The notes beneath the pieces were generated by a model. The model searched no databases. It had not been told where the DNA came from and worked only from the letters and a program-made list of their open reading frames with translations. 28,554 nucleotides of DNA from Desulfurobacterium sp. (lineage in GTDB: Bacteria; Aquificota; Aquificia; Desulfurobacteriales; Desulfurobacteriaceae), in the NCBI GenBank assembly GCA_026988135.1, contig JALSLT010000117.1, positions 1 through 28,554 on the forward strand. The letters run 5' to 3'. Both the position numbers and the translations under genes were made by a program. Shown here piece by piece: positions 22,400-28,554 of this stretch (position 1 is the stretch's first letter; each line of letters begins with the position of its first letter).

Positions 22400-22883
22400 T
22401 GACTTTTTCAATTTCTGAAGTTATATTTTCAGGGGTTTTTCTGTTGGTGTCAACTATAAATGTAGCTTTCTCATAACATTTTTCTCTAAATTTTAGTAAC
22501 TTGGAAAGTCTCTTTTCTCCCTTTGCAGATAGAGGTCTGTTTTTATCGGATTTTATTCTGTTCCACAAAGTTTCAAAATCAGCTTTCAGATATACCGTAG
22601 TAAAATGCTTGTTTAGTATTTCCATATTGTTTTCGTTTAGAGGAAGCCCGCCACCGGTGGATATGATTAGGTTATCTTTCTTTGTTAATTGTAAAAGTAT
22701 TTTCCGTTCTTTTTCTCTAAAAAATTTTTCTCCGTATTTTGAGAAGATTTCAGATATTTTCATGCCGGTTTCTTTTTCTATAATCTTATCAGTATCTGTG
22801 AATTCAAGGTTTAGTTTCTCTGATAGAAGTTTTCCGATGGTTGTTTTCCCAGAACCCATAAAACCGATAAGTGCTATTTTCAT
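22383..22883 (-). CDS. aroK: Shikimate kinase
   Basis: A 166-residue P-loop kinase that phosphorylates shikimate in the chorismate pathway. Walker A is GFMGSGKT (7-14); the DTD shikimate motif (30-32), FFREKE with the substrate Arg, STGGGLPL, and NRPLS of the lid follow in order. The start is ATG 22883 with AAAGG upstream, 9 bases after the membrane-protein gene, so it is the last gene of a three-gene minus-strand operon. Chorismate also feeds futalosine menaquinone synthesis, though the genes are far apart here. Confidence 0.95.
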   Translation of the reverse strand: MKIALIGFMGSGKTTIGKLLSEKLNLEFTDTDKIIEKETGMKISEIFSKYGEKFFREKERKILLQLTKKDNLIISTGGGLPLNENNMEILNKHFTTVYLKADFETLWNRIKSDKNRPLSAKGEKRLSKLLKFREKCYEKATFIVDTNRKTPENITSEIEKVIKKER

Positions 22884-22892
22884 TTTTGCCTT

Positions 22893-23717
22893 TTAAGGTA
22901 TAACGAATATAGAAGATTTTGGTTTGGGTAGTTTTAATGTTATATCATCGGGGGTTCCTATTTTTCTATCTTTTCCCGGGCTTATAAGTTTTCCTTGTTT
23001 GTATATGATATGGTTAAAATAACCGTCCATGGCGTTTAGTTTTTCAGGTATATATTTGCCGGTGATTTCCTTTGCAACAATTTTGTTTGTTAGAGAGTCC
23101 ATTATAGTTAATGTTAATATTTTATCTTTAAACGGAAATATTGCCAGAATTCCGGATATTATAACAATAATTGCCGAAAGAACTGCAATAACCGGAGCTA
23201 ATTTGTCCGAGAGTCCAACTTTTTTTATCTCTATAACTCCTTTATTTTCTAAAAGGCAGAGATCTATGAGAGAAATTTGGGAGACATTTATAAGGATATT
23301 TCTGCTGATTTTCTGGTTTGCCAAGTTTTTTATAGTGTCAGGGATGTTTTTTTCATCGAGAATTCGGATATGGAGCTTTTCTGGAATTGCTCTGAGAAAT
23401 TTGGAAGCCTCTATAATTTCTGTTACTCTACTTTTTTCTATATGAGTTCCTTCCGGGCAATTTTCAAGAACCGGGATTATTGTAAACGTTATATTTTTAT
23501 TTTCCGATAAAATCCAACTTGTAAGTTTCTTCTTGAATTCAAGTTCTGTCAAAGGGTTACCGTTGCTAGTAAGAATAACTTTGCCTTCATTCGAACAGAA
23601 AACAATATGATCGTTATCGCAATTAAGTTTGAAAAGAACATCATCTCCGAGAAAGTTTAAAAGATTTAAAAATTGCTCAAAGTCTGTAATAGTTCCTTTT
23701 ACAGGTTCGCTAAACAT
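22893..23717 (-). CDS. One-span membrane protein with PATAN-like N-terminus and pseudopilin-like C-terminal motif
   Basis: A 274-residue protein not assigned to a named family. Residues about 8-105 resemble a PATAN/DUF4388 domain: a FEQFLNLLNFL helix, paired strands ending in a short glycine turn, LEFKKKLTSWIL and a strand-rich NKNITFTII. One transmembrane helix spans about 173-195. The C-terminal segment outside the membrane holds DGYFNHIIYKQGKLISPGKD (231-250) followed by a GTPDDI turn (254-259). That pattern is like the calcium-binding end of GspG-type pseudopilins, but no prepilin leader is present. ATG 23717 has GAGG upstream, and the gene overlaps the one before it by 19 bases. PATAN-like domains occur in motility and signalling proteins; the role here is unknown. 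Confidence 0.55.
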   Translation of the reverse strand: MFSEPVKGTITDFEQFLNLLNFLGDDVLFKLNCDNDHIVFCSNEGKVILTSNGNPLTELEFKKKLTSWILSENKNITFTIIPVLENCPEGTHIEKSRVTEIIEASKFLRAIPEKLHIRILDEKNIPDTIKNLANQKISRNILINVSQISLIDLCLLENKGVIEIKKVGLSDKLAPVIAVLSAIIVIISGILAIFPFKDKILTLTIMDSLTNKIVAKEITGKYIPEKLNAMDGYFNHIIYKQGKLISPGKDRKIGTPDDITLKLPKPKSSIFVIP

Positions 23718-24997
23718 AATAACCTCACGATATATACAGTTAGGAAAGATGAAAAACTTAATATAATAATACCAGGGTAGTTATTTTTATAATAGAAATT
23801 ATATCCCGGTAAGCGGGAGAAAATAGGGTTGATACTTATCAAGGAGTGTTTTTTGAAAAGTTTAGATACGGAAATTACGGAGATTAAAAAACAGATAACA
23901 ACTATAGCTATTTTTCCATAAGGTATTGATATTGAAGTTTTTACGGTTCGGATATCTCCCAGGTTTGCCGAAAGAGGAACTTGCTTATCAAAAAAGTGGT
24001 TATATTCCTTAAGCTGTTCTGCGTAATACTCGGCTTTTTTAGGTTGAAGAAGAGATGTATATGTAAGGAAAAGGTTGTATTTTATCTTTGGTGCGGGGTA
24101 AAGCTTTTCTGCGTTTTCAAAGAAAGAAAGAGCTTCTTTTACTTTATTGTTTGCAAAGAGGTAACAACCGATATTGTTGATAACAATAGCTTTAAATTCT
24201 GGTGGAATATTTTTTTTCAAGATATTTTCCCACTCATTTATCGGAATTGGATAAAGAAGAGCTTGTTTGTTGCTAAGATTTGCAATCTCTCTTTCCGTAG
24301 GAGGAAGAGAGGAAAAAAGAAAGTAGGGTGCGTAGTTATCTCTTTGAAGTTTTGAAATGGTAATATTTTTTTCGGAGGAAAGCGAACGGAAATAACTTTC
24401 TGTTAAGCTTACCCCGGCAATGTGGAGAATAATTAAAACAAACATTAGAAATGAAAACGGAATTTTCTTTTTTGATATGAAACTCACGCCTGCCAGTAAG
24501 GAAAAGATAGCATAAAACGGATATCCTTTAAAACATAATGCAAAAAGTATTAAAATAGCCCCGAGTAGGATTGAAAAATTTCTTTTAAATTCGGAAGAGA
24601 ATAGCTTATCTGCCAAATATATCAGTGAAAAACTCCCTATGAGAGCCAGAGCTAAAGTTGCTCCGGATATCAGTATATCAAGTTGAAATATTCTTTCTCT
24701 CAACTTTTCCATTGAAGATGGGGGGATATTTTCGATTTTCTTATCCAATAGATAGTTTATTTCGGGTATGTAAAAAATAGGTGAATTTTTTTTAAGTTTT
24801 CGAATTTGCTTTATTTCAGCAACTATTTTGTTATTGGGAACTCCGGATTTCAAATCTTGTTCTATTTTTCCAAGCTGTTCTTCTATGGTTGTTTGATTGT
24901 TGGTTTCTATTTTTCCATAGGATGATTCTATGAAAAGTAAAGGTGTAATAAAAATCGTTATAACAGCTGCTATTAGTGCAAATTTAACCCTTTTCAC
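23699..24997 (-). CDS. Polytopic membrane protein with soluble TPR-like region, function unknown
   Basis: A 432-residue protein I do not recognise. Hydrophobic segments at about 7-26 (possibly a signal anchor), 107-129, 141-157, 158-175, 181-197, 363-379 and 409-428 suggest seven spans. Residues about 30-105 are polar and helical. Residues about 255-335 look like TPR repeats (IVINNIGCYLFANNKVKEAL, AEKLYPAPKIKYNLFLTYTS), probably on the outer face if the first segment is a signal. The start is GTG 24997 with GAGG upstream. It leads an operon with the PATAN-like protein and aroK, overlapping the former by 19 bases, so the two membrane proteins probably act as a pair. Confidence 0.55.
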   Translation of the reverse strand: MKRVKFALIAAVITIFITPLLFIESSYGKIETNNQTTIEEQLGKIEQDLKSGVPNNKIVAEIKQIRKLKKNSPIFYIPEINYLLDKKIENIPPSSMEKLRERIFQLDILISGATLALALIGSFSLIYLADKLFSSEFKRNFSILLGAILILFALCFKGYPFYAIFSLLAGVSFISKKKIPFSFLMFVLIILHIAGVSLTESYFRSLSSEKNITISKLQRDNYAPYFLFSSLPPTEREIANLSNKQALLYPIPINEWENILKKNIPPEFKAIVINNIGCYLFANNKVKEALSFFENAEKLYPAPKIKYNLFLTYTSLLQPKKAEYYAEQLKEYNHFFDKQVPLSANLGDIRTVKTSISIPYGKIAIVVICFLISVISVSKLFKKHSLISINPIFSRLPGYNFYYKNNYPGIIILSFSSFLTVYIVRLLCLANL

Positions 24998-25033
24998 GGC
25001 TCCCCTCTAAGAAGATGAAATATTTCTCCGCTT

Positions 25034-25039
25034 ATTATA
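25034..25039 (-). promoter_or_regulatory. Candidate -10 element for the membrane-protein/aroK operon
   Basis: On the minus strand a perfect TATAAT lies about 37 bases before the GTG start at 24997. No convincing -35 was found 16-18 bases upstream of it. Confidence 0.35.
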
Positions 25040-25085
25040 CTATAACAGAGTATTTAAAATGGGTTGTGGTGAAAAATGTTCATTA

Positions 25086-25101
25086 TGTTATGTATGAAAC
25101 A
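25086..25101. promoter_or_regulatory. NifA-type upstream activator site
   Basis: An exact TGT-N10-ACA, the NifA binding form, lies 62 bases before the sigma-54 element, or about 94 bases before the expected transcript start, which is the normal distance. It is embedded in a longer dyad (AAAATGTT ... AACATTTT). Confidence 0.65.
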
Positions 25102-25162
25102 TTTTGTAATGAAAATAACCTATGCTTCTTTTTAAACTCTTTGTCTTCTCGTCTGTTTCACG

Positions 25163-25178
25163 TGGCATAAATATTGCT
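25163..25178 (+). promoter_or_regulatory. Sigma-54 (RpoN) promoter for nifB-modABC
   Basis: TGGCATAAATATTGCT keeps the invariant GG and GC with ten bases between them and matches TGGCA and TTGCT of the -24/-12 consensus. Transcription should start near 25188, about 32 bases before the nifB ATG. Confidence 0.85.
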
Positions 25179-25219
25179 CCACTCTATATCTGAAGGATAG
25201 AATAGAATGGAGGTTGATA

Positions 25220-26407
25220 ATGAAACATCCCTGTTTTGATAAAGCTCATGATTACGGTCGTATTCATCTACCTGTGGCAAAGAAGTGTAATTTAGGATGT
25301 AACTTTTGTAATAGAAAATACGATTGTTTTAACGAGTCTCGTCCCGGAGTTACCAGTAGAGTTCTCTCTCCGAAAGAAGCCGTTATTAAGACGATTTTTT
25401 ATAAAGAAAATATGGAGAATCTTTCGGTTGTCGGAATTTCCGGTCCCGGAGATCCTCTTGCAAATATTAAGGAAACGAAAACTACTTTAACTATTCTGAA
25501 AAAGTTATATCCGGAACTGAAACTCTGTTTAAGTACGAATGGTGTTAACCTTTTGGAAAGTATCGGGTGGCTTTCCGAAATAGGAGTTGGGTATGTAACG
25601 GTTACGGTTAATGCACTGATTCCCGAGATTGCAGAGAAAATCTACTCTTTTGTTGTTAAAGACGGTAGGGTTTATAAGGGAATGGAGATGGCGGAACTTT
25701 TGGTAGAGTTACAAAAAAAAGGTGTCGAGGAATTGGTTGCCCGTGGTTTTAAGGTCAAAATCAATACTGTTTGTATTCCGGGAATTAACGATAACCATGT
25801 TGTCGATATCGGTAGATTTTTCAGAAAACTTGGGATTTCGCTGTTTAATGTTATTCCTTTAATTCCTGTTGAAGGAACTGTTTTTTGGAGGAAGGGCCTA
25901 AGGAAACCTCCGGAGAAAAAAGAGTTTTTAAATATTCAAACCGTTCTTGCTTCAGAAGGTCTGAATGTTATGACTCACTGTAAAACCTGCAGAGCGGACG
26001 CGGTAGGTAAACTTTCCGGAGAGACTGAAAAAAACAGATCTTTAATAGCTGTTACATCTTTAAACGGTGAGAAGGTTGATTCCCATTTCGGTTCGTTTAA
26101 ACGGCTTTATCTTTTTGATAGTTTTACAGGCGAGTTTTGTGGAGTCAGGGATATAGAAGGAACTTATAACTCTATTTTCTTTAACGATTTTGAATCTTTA
26201 AAGTCTGTTTTAGGGGTGTTGAAAGATTGTTCTGTATTGGTAACCAAAAAGGTGGGTGGCTTTCCAAAATGTCTTCTTTCCGAGCTTGGGATTTCAGTAA
26301 TTGAAACCGGTGAGTCTGTGATGGCAACAGTTTCCTCTTTGACCTCAAAAAGCTTTTTGAATTCTTTAAGTTGTTTTGAGTATTGTGGTTTCGGAGGAAT
26401 TCAATGA
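25220..26407 (+). CDS. nifB: Nitrogenase cofactor biosynthesis protein NifB
   Basis: A 395-residue radical SAM enzyme that builds NifB-co, the Fe8S9C precursor of nitrogenase FeMo-co. The N-terminal signature is nearly complete: HPCFDKAHDYGRIHLPVAKK, the CxxxCxxC cluster ligands C23, C27, C30, then NRKYDC and NESRPGVTS. GISGPGDPLA (73-82), STNG and the HCKTCRADAVGKL cluster motif (C254, C257) follow. After about residue 272 there is a NifX/NafY-like domain (SHFGSFKRLYLFD). The start is ATG 25220 because GGAGG ends seven bases before it; a TTG two codons earlier lies in the spacer. Control is by the sigma-54 promoter and NifA-type site upstream. Its stop overlaps the modA start (ATGA). No nifHDK genes lie in this window. 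Confidence 0.95.
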   Translation: MKHPCFDKAHDYGRIHLPVAKKCNLGCNFCNRKYDCFNESRPGVTSRVLSPKEAVIKTIFYKENMENLSVVGISGPGDPLANIKETKTTLTILKKLYPELKLCLSTNGVNLLESIGWLSEIGVGYVTVTVNALIPEIAEKIYSFVVKDGRVYKGMEMAELLVELQKKGVEELVARGFKVKINTVCIPGINDNHVVDIGRFFRKLGISLFNVIPLIPVEGTVFWRKGLRKPPEKKEFLNIQTVLASEGLNVMTHCKTCRADAVGKLSGETEKNRSLIAVTSLNGEKVDSHFGSFKRLYLFDSFTGEFCGVRDIEGTYNSIFFNDFESLKSVLGVLKDCSVLVTKKVGGFPKCLLSELGISVIETGESVMATVSSLTSKSFLNSLSCFEYCGFGGIQ

Positions 26408-27150
26408 AAAAGGTCTGTTTATTGCTGTTTTGCTTTGTATTTTTCTCTTCTTTTGGGGTTTCTGCTGCTGAGATTACTATTTCGGCGGCTGCCAGTATGA
26501 GGAAGGTTGTTGACGAGATAGGAAATGAGTTTGAAAAGGAATCCGGTGTAAAAGTTATAAAAAATTTCACCTCTTCCGGGAAACTTGCTCAACAGATAGT
26601 ATCAGGAGCACCTGTTGATATTTATCTTTCCGCTTCTTATAGATGGGTTCGTTTTCTTGAAAAGAAAGATTTTCTTGATAGAAAGGATATAAAAAAGCTT
26701 GCTTCCAATACTCTTGTTCTGATTGCTCCTTTTGATACTTCTTATCATTCCGTTTCGGATATGAGAAAAATGGGCACTATTGCTATGGGAGATTATCGTT
26801 TCTCTCCCTGTGGAAAATATGCTAAGGAAAGTCTTGAAAATCTCGGGTTTTGGAAAGATGTTGATAAGAAACTTGTCCTTGCCAGAGATGTTTCGCAAGT
26901 TGTTTTCTGGGTTATGACGGGAAATGTTGACGGTGGAATTGTTTACTATACTGATTTTGTTCCTGTAAAAGGGAAAGTTTCTTTTATAGGTTCTTTTCCG
27001 GAAGATTCCCATAAGCCTATTGCCTATTTTATAGCTGTTGTTAAAGAATCTCCCAATCGGAGGAATGCTGAAAAATTTGTAAAGTTTTTTCTAAGCAAAG
27101 GTGATGTTTTAAAGAAATATGGATTTAGTCCGGTGGTGGATAAATGGTAG
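26404..27150 (+). CDS. modA: Molybdate-binding periplasmic protein
   Basis: A 248-residue solute-binding protein with a Sec signal peptide (MKKVCLLLFCFVFFSSFGVS, cut probably after SAA). The mature part begins ITISAAASMRKVVDEIGNEF, then FTSSGKLAQQI, GAPVDIYLSAS and TLVLIAP, matching ModA. The serine hydroxyls of the first blocks bind the oxyanion. The start is ATG 26404 with GGAGG upstream and a 4-base overlap with nifB. Selectivity for tungstate over molybdate cannot be excluded, but the nifB link favours molybdate. It overlaps modB by 7 bases. Confidence 0.93.
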   Translation: MKKVCLLLFCFVFFSSFGVSAAEITISAAASMRKVVDEIGNEFEKESGVKVIKNFTSSGKLAQQIVSGAPVDIYLSASYRWVRFLEKKDFLDRKDIKKLASNTLVLIAPFDTSYHSVSDMRKMGTIAMGDYRFSPCGKYAKESLENLGFWKDVDKKLVLARDVSQVVFWVMTGNVDGGIVYYTDFVPVKGKVSFIGSFPEDSHKPIAYFIAVVKESPNRRNAEKFVKFFLSKGDVLKKYGFSPVVDKW

Positions 27151-27818
27151 GTCTTGATCAGGAAGCTTTTTTTTCTGTAAAACTTTCTTTTGTTGTTGCA
27201 TCGGTTTCAACACTGTTTGTTTTCTTTATTGGCCTTCCCGTAGCATTCTTTTTTTCTATGAAGCAGTTTAGGGGTAAATCTCTTTGTGATGCGATTTTTA
27301 TGCTTCCCGTTGTGTTTCCTCCCACTGTTATGGGTTATCTTTTGATGCTTGTTGTTGGTAGAAAGGGTTTGGTAGGAGAAGCTTTATATAGATTTTTGAA
27401 AATTTCTTTCGTTTTTAACTGGAAAGGGGCTGTTCTTGCTTCGTTTGTTGCCTCTTTTCCACTTTTTTTTAAAAGTGCCAGGGCTTCTTTCGAATCTGTT
27501 GATAAAACATTTATAAAAGCATCTTTAACTCTGGGTAAGGGTAAATCGGAAACCTTTTTTAGGGTTATTTTTCCTTTAGCTAAAAACGGAATTATTGCCG
27601 GTGTGGTACTTGCTTTTGCAAGAGCTATGGGGGAGTTTGGGGCTACTTTGATGCTTGCCGGAAATATTCCGTTTAAAACAAACACTATTCCTCTTGAAAT
27701 ATATACGGCTGTATCTTCGGCTGACTTTGAGAAGGCAAATTTTTTGACTGTTGTCACGGCGGTTATTTCTATCTCTGTTATCTTTCTTGTGAATAGAATT
27801 TCCGGGGAGAAAAATTGA
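27144..27818 (+). CDS. modB: Molybdate ABC transporter permease
   Basis: A 224-residue inner-membrane permease with five to six hydrophobic segments. The MLPVVFPPTVMGYLLMLVVG block (about 52-71) is typical of ModB, and the ABC-coupling EAA-type loop is KASLTLGKGKSETFFRVIFP (about 126-145), followed by FARAMGEFGATLMLAGN. It forms the channel for molybdate taken up by ModA. It overlaps modA by 7 bases and modC by 4, so the three subunits are co-translated. Confidence 0.94.
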   Translation: MVGLDQEAFFSVKLSFVVASVSTLFVFFIGLPVAFFFSMKQFRGKSLCDAIFMLPVVFPPTVMGYLLMLVVGRKGLVGEALYRFLKISFVFNWKGAVLASFVASFPLFFKSARASFESVDKTFIKASLTLGKGKSETFFRVIFPLAKNGIIAGVVLAFARAMGEFGATLMLAGNIPFKTNTIPLEIYTAVSSADFEKANFLTVVTAVISISVIFLVNRISGEKN

Positions 27819-28554
27819 ATTTTTTGTCCGTGAAAAAAGAAGTTAAAGGGTTTACCGTTGATGTTTCTTTTGATTTTCCTGATGGAATTACGGCTATTTT
27901 TGCTCCATCAGGTTCTGGGAAAAGTTTAACCCTTGATATGATAGCAGGGTTATTGACTCCTGATGAAGGTCAGATTATCGTAGGAAACAGAACATTCTTT
28001 GATTCGGAATCGGGGATTATTCTTCCTCCTCAAAAAAGGAAAGTAGGTTACCTTTTTCAAACTTACGGGTTATTTCCCCACATGACGGTTTCGGAGAATA
28101 TTCTTTTCCCAGTTGGGAAGGAAAAGACGGAAGAGTGTAAAAGGCTTATGGAACTTCTTGGACTTAGAGGTCTCGAGGAGAAAAAACCAAATACACTTTC
28201 AGGAGGGCAGAAGCAGAGGGTTGCACTTGCAAGGGCTTTAATATATGAGCCTGAGATTTTACTTCTTGATGAGCCTTTTTCAGCGGTTGACAGATGTTTA
28301 AAGGAGAAATTGTATAAAGAGATTTTAAAAGTGAAAGAGTATTTTTCTATTCCTATTCTCCTTGTTTCTCATGATATTGATGAGGTTTTATCCCTTTCTG
28401 ATTATATGGTAATTTATGATTTTGGAACAGTTGTTCAAAAAGGAAAGCCGGAAGATGTTTTGGTAAATCCGGAAACTGAGAAAGTTGCAAAGATTTTGGG
28501 ATTTAAAAATATATTTAAAGCGACTGCCGTAAAAATACCAGGTGGAACTGTTCT
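27815..28554 (+). CDS. modC: Molybdate ABC transporter ATPase, 3' end cut by window edge
   Basis: The first 246 codons are visible. Walker A is APSGSGKS (about 30-37), Q-loop in GYLFQTYGLFPHM, signature LSGGQKQRVALARAL, Walker B ILLLDEPFSAVD and the switch His in LLVSHDIDEV. The start is TTG 27815, overlapping the modB stop (TTGA) with GGGGAG just upstream; no ATG is near. The family usually has a C-terminal molybdate-binding TOBE domain; the frame is still open at the right edge, just where that would begin. Confidence 0.93.
   Translation, partial: MNFLSVKKEVKGFTVDVSFDFPDGITAIFAPSGSGKSLTLDMIAGLLTPDEGQIIVGNRTFFDSESGIILPPQKRKVGYLFQTYGLFPHMTVSENILFPVGKEKTEECKRLMELLGLRGLEEKKPNTLSGGQKQRVALARALIYEPEILLLDEPFSAVDRCLKEKLYKEILKVKEYFSIPILLVSHDIDEVLSLSDYMVIYDFGTVVQKGKPEDVLVNPETEKVAKILGFKNIFKATAVKIPGGTV

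Noticed and set aside
25214..25216. TTG 25214 as start of nifB
   Set aside because: It touches the GGAGG ribosome site; ATG 25220 is correctly spaced and begins the conserved KHPCF segment.
1..28554. tRNA, rRNA, CRISPR array, insertion sequence or prophage
   Set aside because: No cloverleaf-like, rRNA-like or regularly spaced repeat sequence was seen in the intergenic gaps, and no transposase or phage structural gene was recognised. A homology search could still find short degraded remnants.

Overview
The window is a gene-dense, AT-rich bacterial chromosome segment with short intergenic gaps, many 1-23 nt gene overlaps, and clear Shine-Dalgarno, sigma-70, sigma-28 and sigma-54 signals. The gene mix points to a thermophilic, flagellated, diazotrophic chemolithoautotroph, most likely Aquificota and probably Desulfurobacteriaceae (Desulfurobacterium/Thermovibrio type). 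It includes futalosine-route menaquinone genes, short-form HisG, bacterial AdoMet decarboxylase, a compact flagellin, and NifB joined to a molybdate transporter. The taxon is inferred from gene content and protein resemblance only. No rRNA, tRNA, CRISPR array, insertion sequence or prophage was seen, and no stretch longer than 300 bases lacks a gene.

Layout. (1) 1-1031, minus: a cut PHP-domain protein coupled to a DUF2334-type polysaccharide deacetylase. (2) 1155-3029: a catalytically degraded tyrosine recombinase, overlapped tail-to-tail by scpA, which follows a CBS-pair gene. (3) 3171-5123: mraY, a DksA/TraR-type zinc-finger gene with its own promoter, a two-way terminator, and speD/speH on the minus strand with a short, possibly structured leader. 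(4) 5371-11502, plus: one compact operon of a DtxR/MntR-type metalloregulator, two tandem MqnE-like radical-SAM genes, a P2-type cation ATPase and a CaCA cation exchanger, closed by a hairpin. (5) 11539-13727: divergent purD and hisG, with a dispersed-repeat-like hairpin between them.

(6) 13759-21779: a flagellar block. A Maf-type flagellin glycosyltransferase and two glycosyltransferase-TPR fusions lead into flagellin, which has a near-perfect sigma-28 promoter overlapping the previous stop codon. FlaG, FliD, FliS and a FliT-like protein follow. (7) 21776-24997: bioD rides on the end of the flagellar run; facing it is a minus-strand operon of a seven-segment membrane/TPR protein, a PATAN-like one-span membrane protein and aroK. 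(8) 25086-28554: a NifA-type upstream site, a sigma-54 promoter, nifB and modABC, with modC cut by the window edge.

How the genes work together. The modification enzymes sit directly upstream of the flagellin they probably decorate, and the cap and chaperone genes follow. NifB makes the FeMo-cofactor precursor while ModABC imports the molybdate needed to finish it, apparently under one nitrogen-regulated promoter. The metalloregulator, cation ATPase and cation exchanger form a plausible metal-homeostasis set, oddly interrupted by two menaquinone genes. The least explained parts are the degenerate recombinase/scpA overlap, the second MqnE paralogue, and the membrane-protein pair at 22893-24997.
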